From: an uncultured Lachnospiraceae bacterium
Lineage (GTDB): Bacteria > Bacillota > Clostridia > Lachnospirales > Lachnospiraceae
Assembly (NCBI GenBank): GCA_910578605.1
Contig: CAJTQG010000045.1
Location: 1-23,888, forward strand
DNA: 23,888 nucleotides
Direction of reading: 5' to 3'
Position numbers and translations under genes: made by a program. The notes under the pieces were generated by a model. That model searched no databases, was not told the origin of the DNA, and saw only the letters and a list, made by a program, of their open reading frames with translations. Position 1 is the first letter of the stretch; the number at the start of each line of letters is the position of its first letter. Shown piece by piece: positions 21,459 to 23,888 of this stretch.

Positions 21459-22145
21459 TTACAGCATCAGTTCCGGATTCTCCTCCACTCCCAGAATAAT
21501 ATTTAAGTTTCCGTTTCTGCATCGTATAGAATCAATAAATTGTTTTTCATCTGCCCCTTGCTTCATTATAATCTTATAGGTAAGCTCAAACAATGTGCCC
21601 ATATTCGTTGTCTTCACCCTTTCTAGAGACACAGAATTGGTATACTCTGAAAATAAATCTTCAAAGGCTCCCTGATAATTCAAGTTTTCTGGTATGGTAA
21701 TTTTAAGAGTCTTCTCCTTTGCCCGCTTCTTTCCGTAATCAAACTGAGTCAAAACAATCCAAACCACCCCAACTATCACGGTAAAGCTTGCCGCCAATGC
21801 CAACTGGCCCATACCTGTTGCCAGTCCCGCCGCCATAGCCACAAACACATTGGCAATGTCCTTTGAATCCCCTGGAACACTTCTAAAACGCACTAATGTA
21901 AAAACACCCCCAAGGGTAATTGCCCTTGTAATATCACTTCCCACCAATATAATTACAGTATTGACAATAGCCGGCAATACTACCAATGTAACAGCAAAAT
22001 TAGCAGAAAATTTTGTTTTTCTGTTACTAATCATATAAACAATACTAATGATAAGTCCCAACCCCAATGCCACTAAGATACTAAGAACGGTGTCTGACAC
22101 TGATAAATTTGTGCTGGCTGCTTCATTAAAAATGGATTTAAACAT
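21459..22145 (-). CDS. DUF4956 membrane protein
   Basis: A 228-aa protein with TMs near 20-38, 48-68, 75-90 and 105-135, followed by a cytoplasmic domain of about 85 residues. It has the conserved DUF4956 core: NFAVTLVVLPAIVNTVIIL, then GGVFTLVRFRSVPGDSKDIA and VFVAMAAGLATGMG. The FRSxPGxxKD loop is highly conserved in the family and probably binds a ligand or metal. DUF4956 genes are regularly paired with VTC-domain proteins, as here, and often with CotH-like kinases; the function is unproven, with a role in polyphosphate handling suggested by the pairing. AAAGGAGAGG before the ATG makes the start firm, which means it overlaps the VTC gene by 73 bp. Confidence 0.88.
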   Translation of the reverse strand: MFKSIFNEAASTNLSVSDTVLSILVALGLGLIISIVYMISNRKTKFSANFAVTLVVLPAIVNTVIILVGSDITRAITLGGVFTLVRFRSVPGDSKDIANVFVAMAAGLATGMGQLALAASFTVIVGVVWIVLTQFDYGKKRAKEKTLKITIPENLNYQGAFEDLFSEYTNSVSLERVKTTNMGTLFELTYKIIMKQGADEKQFIDSIRCRNGNLNIILGVEENPELML

Positions 22146-22882
22146 AAGATTTCCTCTCCTTTTTCTTCTCTCTTTTTCATGATTCTCTGTGTATATTCAG
22201 TCCCATACTTAGAAAATGAAATGCCATATATCTCATTTTCCGTCAGCAAGCGAGCAAACCAAAGGGGAACTGCTCCGCTTGTCTTAACTTCCATCAACCA
22301 CAATCCTTCACAGAGCAGGGGCGTTCCATAATTGCCCTTTTCTAGTCCAAGCTCTGTACGCCTTGTGCGGATGTTTGTGTCAAAGGTTATTCTAAGTTCA
22401 GGCTCATTATCTCCAAAATACGCCCGCCTGTCATATGAAATATAAACCTTTGGTGATAAATCATACATCTTCATAAAATATTGAATCTCAGATAATACCT
22501 GCCTGTTTACATACTCGGAATCTTCCGGCTCCTTTTCTTCATGCATAAGGTCATAAACCTCCTGAAGCCTAAGTCTTGTCCTCCTTTTATAGACAACACC
22601 TTTATATTTCTTTTTTATTTCCAAAAATACTATATCCTGCATCTTTGGCACCCCATAGCTTCTGAGCCGTAGCTTCTCCTTATAGACAGGCTTTTCTATG
22701 GACCTGCGAATCAATTCATCTGTAGGTGTATCATAATAAATATTGGCTATATTATACATTGCTCCATCTGCTGAAAATTTATCGGATATCATATGCCGCT
22801 CCACTTCACCTATCACCTTTTCATAGGTCTGCTGATTCAGCATATATTTTTTTTCCGTCCTTTTAAAGACCTCAATCGCCAT
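22073..22882 (-). CDS. VTC-domain polyphosphate polymerase-like protein
   Basis: A 269-aa cytoplasmic protein of the triphosphate tunnel metalloenzyme fold. Motifs in order: FKRTEKKYM (6-14), IYYDTP, KEKLRLRSYG, VFLEIKKKYKGVVYKRR, YDRRAYF, LRITFD, WLMEVKTSG and SFSKYGTEY. These supply the alternating Glu and Lys/Arg residues of the tunnel that, in yeast Vtc4, makes polyphosphate from ATP. The natural reaction of the bacterial members is not settled. AAAGGATG precedes the ATG. The C-terminus continues about 25 residues (CLNPFLMKQPAQIYQ and on) past where I expect the domain to end, and this tail is encoded inside the start of the DUF4956 gene in another frame. The long overlap may follow from a lost stop codon. 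Confidence 0.88.
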   Translation of the reverse strand: MAIEVFKRTEKKYMLNQQTYEKVIGEVERHMISDKFSADGAMYNIANIYYDTPTDELIRRSIEKPVYKEKLRLRSYGVPKMQDIVFLEIKKKYKGVVYKRRTRLRLQEVYDLMHEEKEPEDSEYVNRQVLSEIQYFMKMYDLSPKVYISYDRRAYFGDNEPELRITFDTNIRTRRTELGLEKGNYGTPLLCEGLWLMEVKTSGAVPLWFARLLTENEIYGISFSKYGTEYTQRIMKKREEKGEEILCLNPFLMKQPAQIYQCQTPFLVS

Positions 22883-23051
22883 ATTTTCACATCCTTTTGT
22901 TTCTTGCTTTTTATTGATTTTTTATAAAATTTATTTTAATATAATTATGTGACAATTTTATGACATATTAAAAACAAATAGACGAACAATAGGAAATGTT
23001 TTTGTAAAATATTGAATTAACATATTCATAAATATAAAAGGGAGACGCGAG

Positions 23052-23855
23052 ATGAAACAGGAAAGTAATATGCTGCCAGGCGTATTTTGTGCAAAAAAAA
23101 AGGATGGTACTATCTATTATCGCTCCTCCATTACCTTTCAAAATAAACATATCAGCCTAGGAAGCTACCCTGATAAACTCTTGGCACACCAGGCATATAT
23201 TCTCGCAGGCTCACTCACTAGCGACCAGAATATCACATTGTCTAACTATCATAAGAATTCTATTCTTTCCTTTGAAAAATGGGTGGTACTTCTCAATTTT
23301 CGTGACAATAAAATGTACTTTAAGACTCCTATTTATCTGCAGCCCAAATATTTTCTCTACTATTTAGACTCTAAGACCGAATTAAAATTTGATGTAGATG
23401 ATTTGTTCTACTATTCCACCCACAAAATTATGCGCCGAAACGGTCATCTCTTTGTGGCGGACTATGGAATGCAGGTTACTATACTTTCCCGCTACGGCAT
23501 TCGCCCCCATGCCGTAAAGGGAAAAGACTATCTTTTTGTAAACGGTGACGAATGGGATTTTCGCTACACAAATATTAAAATCATAAACCGCTACAACGGA
23601 GTTTCCTCCTCCCTGAAAAATGGAAGAGAGAGATATACTGCCAAAATACATCTTCACGGCGATTTTGTGATTGGACATTTCAATAATGCCGCCACAGCGG
23701 CGATTGCCTACAATAAAGCTGCCGATTATTTATCAGAACACGGGTGCACAAAACAATTTCACAAAAATTATGTGGAGGACTTTTCTTCTGCCGAATATAT
23801 GACAGAATACAATAAAATAACTTTACCAAAAAAAATCCGTGATTACATTTTTTAA
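23052..23855 (+). CDS. AP2-like DNA-binding domain protein
   Basis: A 267-aa protein with two short segments like the AP2/integrase-type DNA-binding fold: residues 9-52 (GVFCAKKKDGTIYYRSSITF, then KHISLGSYPDKLLAHQAYILA) and 195-235 (YTAKIHLHGDFVIGHFNNAA, then TAAIAYNKAADYL). Each has three strands followed by a helix, with the aromatic/Gly and AxxAYxxA pattern. Between them is an HNH-like core without obvious catalytic residues (LFVADYGMQV, DYLFVNGDEWDFRYTNI), resembling the NxxDxRxxNL segment of AP2-containing homing endonucleases. I recall it as a stand-alone Lachnospiraceae family of unknown role. The ATG follows GGGAGA by 7 nt. It could be a regulator or a degenerate endonuclease relative. 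Divergent from the VTC gene, with 169 bp between starts. Confidence 0.75.
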   Translation: MKQESNMLPGVFCAKKKDGTIYYRSSITFQNKHISLGSYPDKLLAHQAYILAGSLTSDQNITLSNYHKNSILSFEKWVVLLNFRDNKMYFKTPIYLQPKYFLYYLDSKTELKFDVDDLFYYSTHKIMRRNGHLFVADYGMQVTILSRYGIRPHAVKGKDYLFVNGDEWDFRYTNIKIINRYNGVSSSLKNGRERYTAKIHLHGDFVIGHFNNAATAAIAYNKAADYLSEHGCTKQFHKNYVEDFSSAEYMTEYNKITLPKKIRDYIF

Positions 23856-23867
23856 TCACGGATTTTT
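23831..23867 (+). terminator. Terminator containing the stop codon of the AP2-like gene
   Basis: AAAAATCCGTGATT (23831-23844) and AATCACGGATTTTT (23854-23867) pair perfectly over 14 bp around a 9-nt loop. The TAA stop (23853-23855) falls at the loop/right-arm boundary, so the last codons form the left arm. A and T runs at the ends allow termination in either direction. Confidence 0.85.
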
Positions 23868-23888
23868 ACACTATATATTTTCATATAT

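Noticed and set aside
1..23888. Mobile element, prophage or RNA gene cluster
   Set aside because: No transposase, integrase, phage structural gene, tRNA or rRNA sequence was recognised on either strand; the palindromes found are non-coding and small.

Overview
The window looks like chromosomal DNA of a low-GC Gram-positive anaerobe, most likely a clostridium of the family Lachnospiraceae. The evidence is AT-rich DNA, strong AGGAGG-type ribosome binding sites, Bacillota-style transporter/two-component operons, and DUF6033- and DUF6688-type proteins that I associate with this group. Nearly everything is on the minus strand; only the Nudix, phosphatase and AP2-like genes are on the plus strand. 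I see no rRNA, tRNA, CRISPR array, transposase or phage gene.

Region 1 (1-4750) holds small metabolic and accessory genes. They are a flavodoxin-type oxidoreductase, a zinc-ribbon Nudix hydrolase, a low-molecular-weight tyrosine phosphatase, a GNAT acetyltransferase and a stand-alone RsgA-type GTPase. Upstream of the acetyltransferase lie a decayed small gene and an unlisted 41-codon membrane-protein ORF. A four-copy 14-bp tandem repeat sits just before rsgA. Three adjacent perfect inverted repeats (4610-4731) follow the next operon.

Region 2 (4749-11109, minus) is an operon of the peptide-antibiotic sensing/export type: an 8-TM FtsX permease, its ATPase, an OmpR-family regulator and a HAMP sensor kinase. 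A lone membrane protein of unknown function lies upstream of it.

Region 3 (11163-16995, minus) starts from a sigma-A-type promoter. It reads histidine phosphatase, DUF6688 membrane protein, HEAT-like repeat protein, DUF6033 protein, coiled-coil protein, and a protein with a FlgL-like start and FliD-C-like end. Two sigma-28-like promoter sequences with identical spacing precede the DUF6033 and FliD-like genes. This suggests that the last three genes belong to the motility regulon.

Region 4 (17061-21190, minus) is a heterodimeric ABC multidrug exporter. In front of it is a leader of about 420 nt with a consensus promoter, a 45-codon leader ORF with a very strong ribosome binding site, and an intrinsic terminator. 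The ribosome binding site, a segment inside the leader ORF, and the two terminator arms form a 1:2 / 2:3 / 3:4 pairing set. This is what ribosome-controlled transcription attenuation needs, and it is the most interesting system in the window.

Region 5 (21200-23888) has a probably dispersed non-coding element, then a VTC-domain/DUF4956 gene pair with an unusual 73-bp overlap. It ends with a divergent AP2-like DNA-binding protein whose stop codon lies inside its own terminator.
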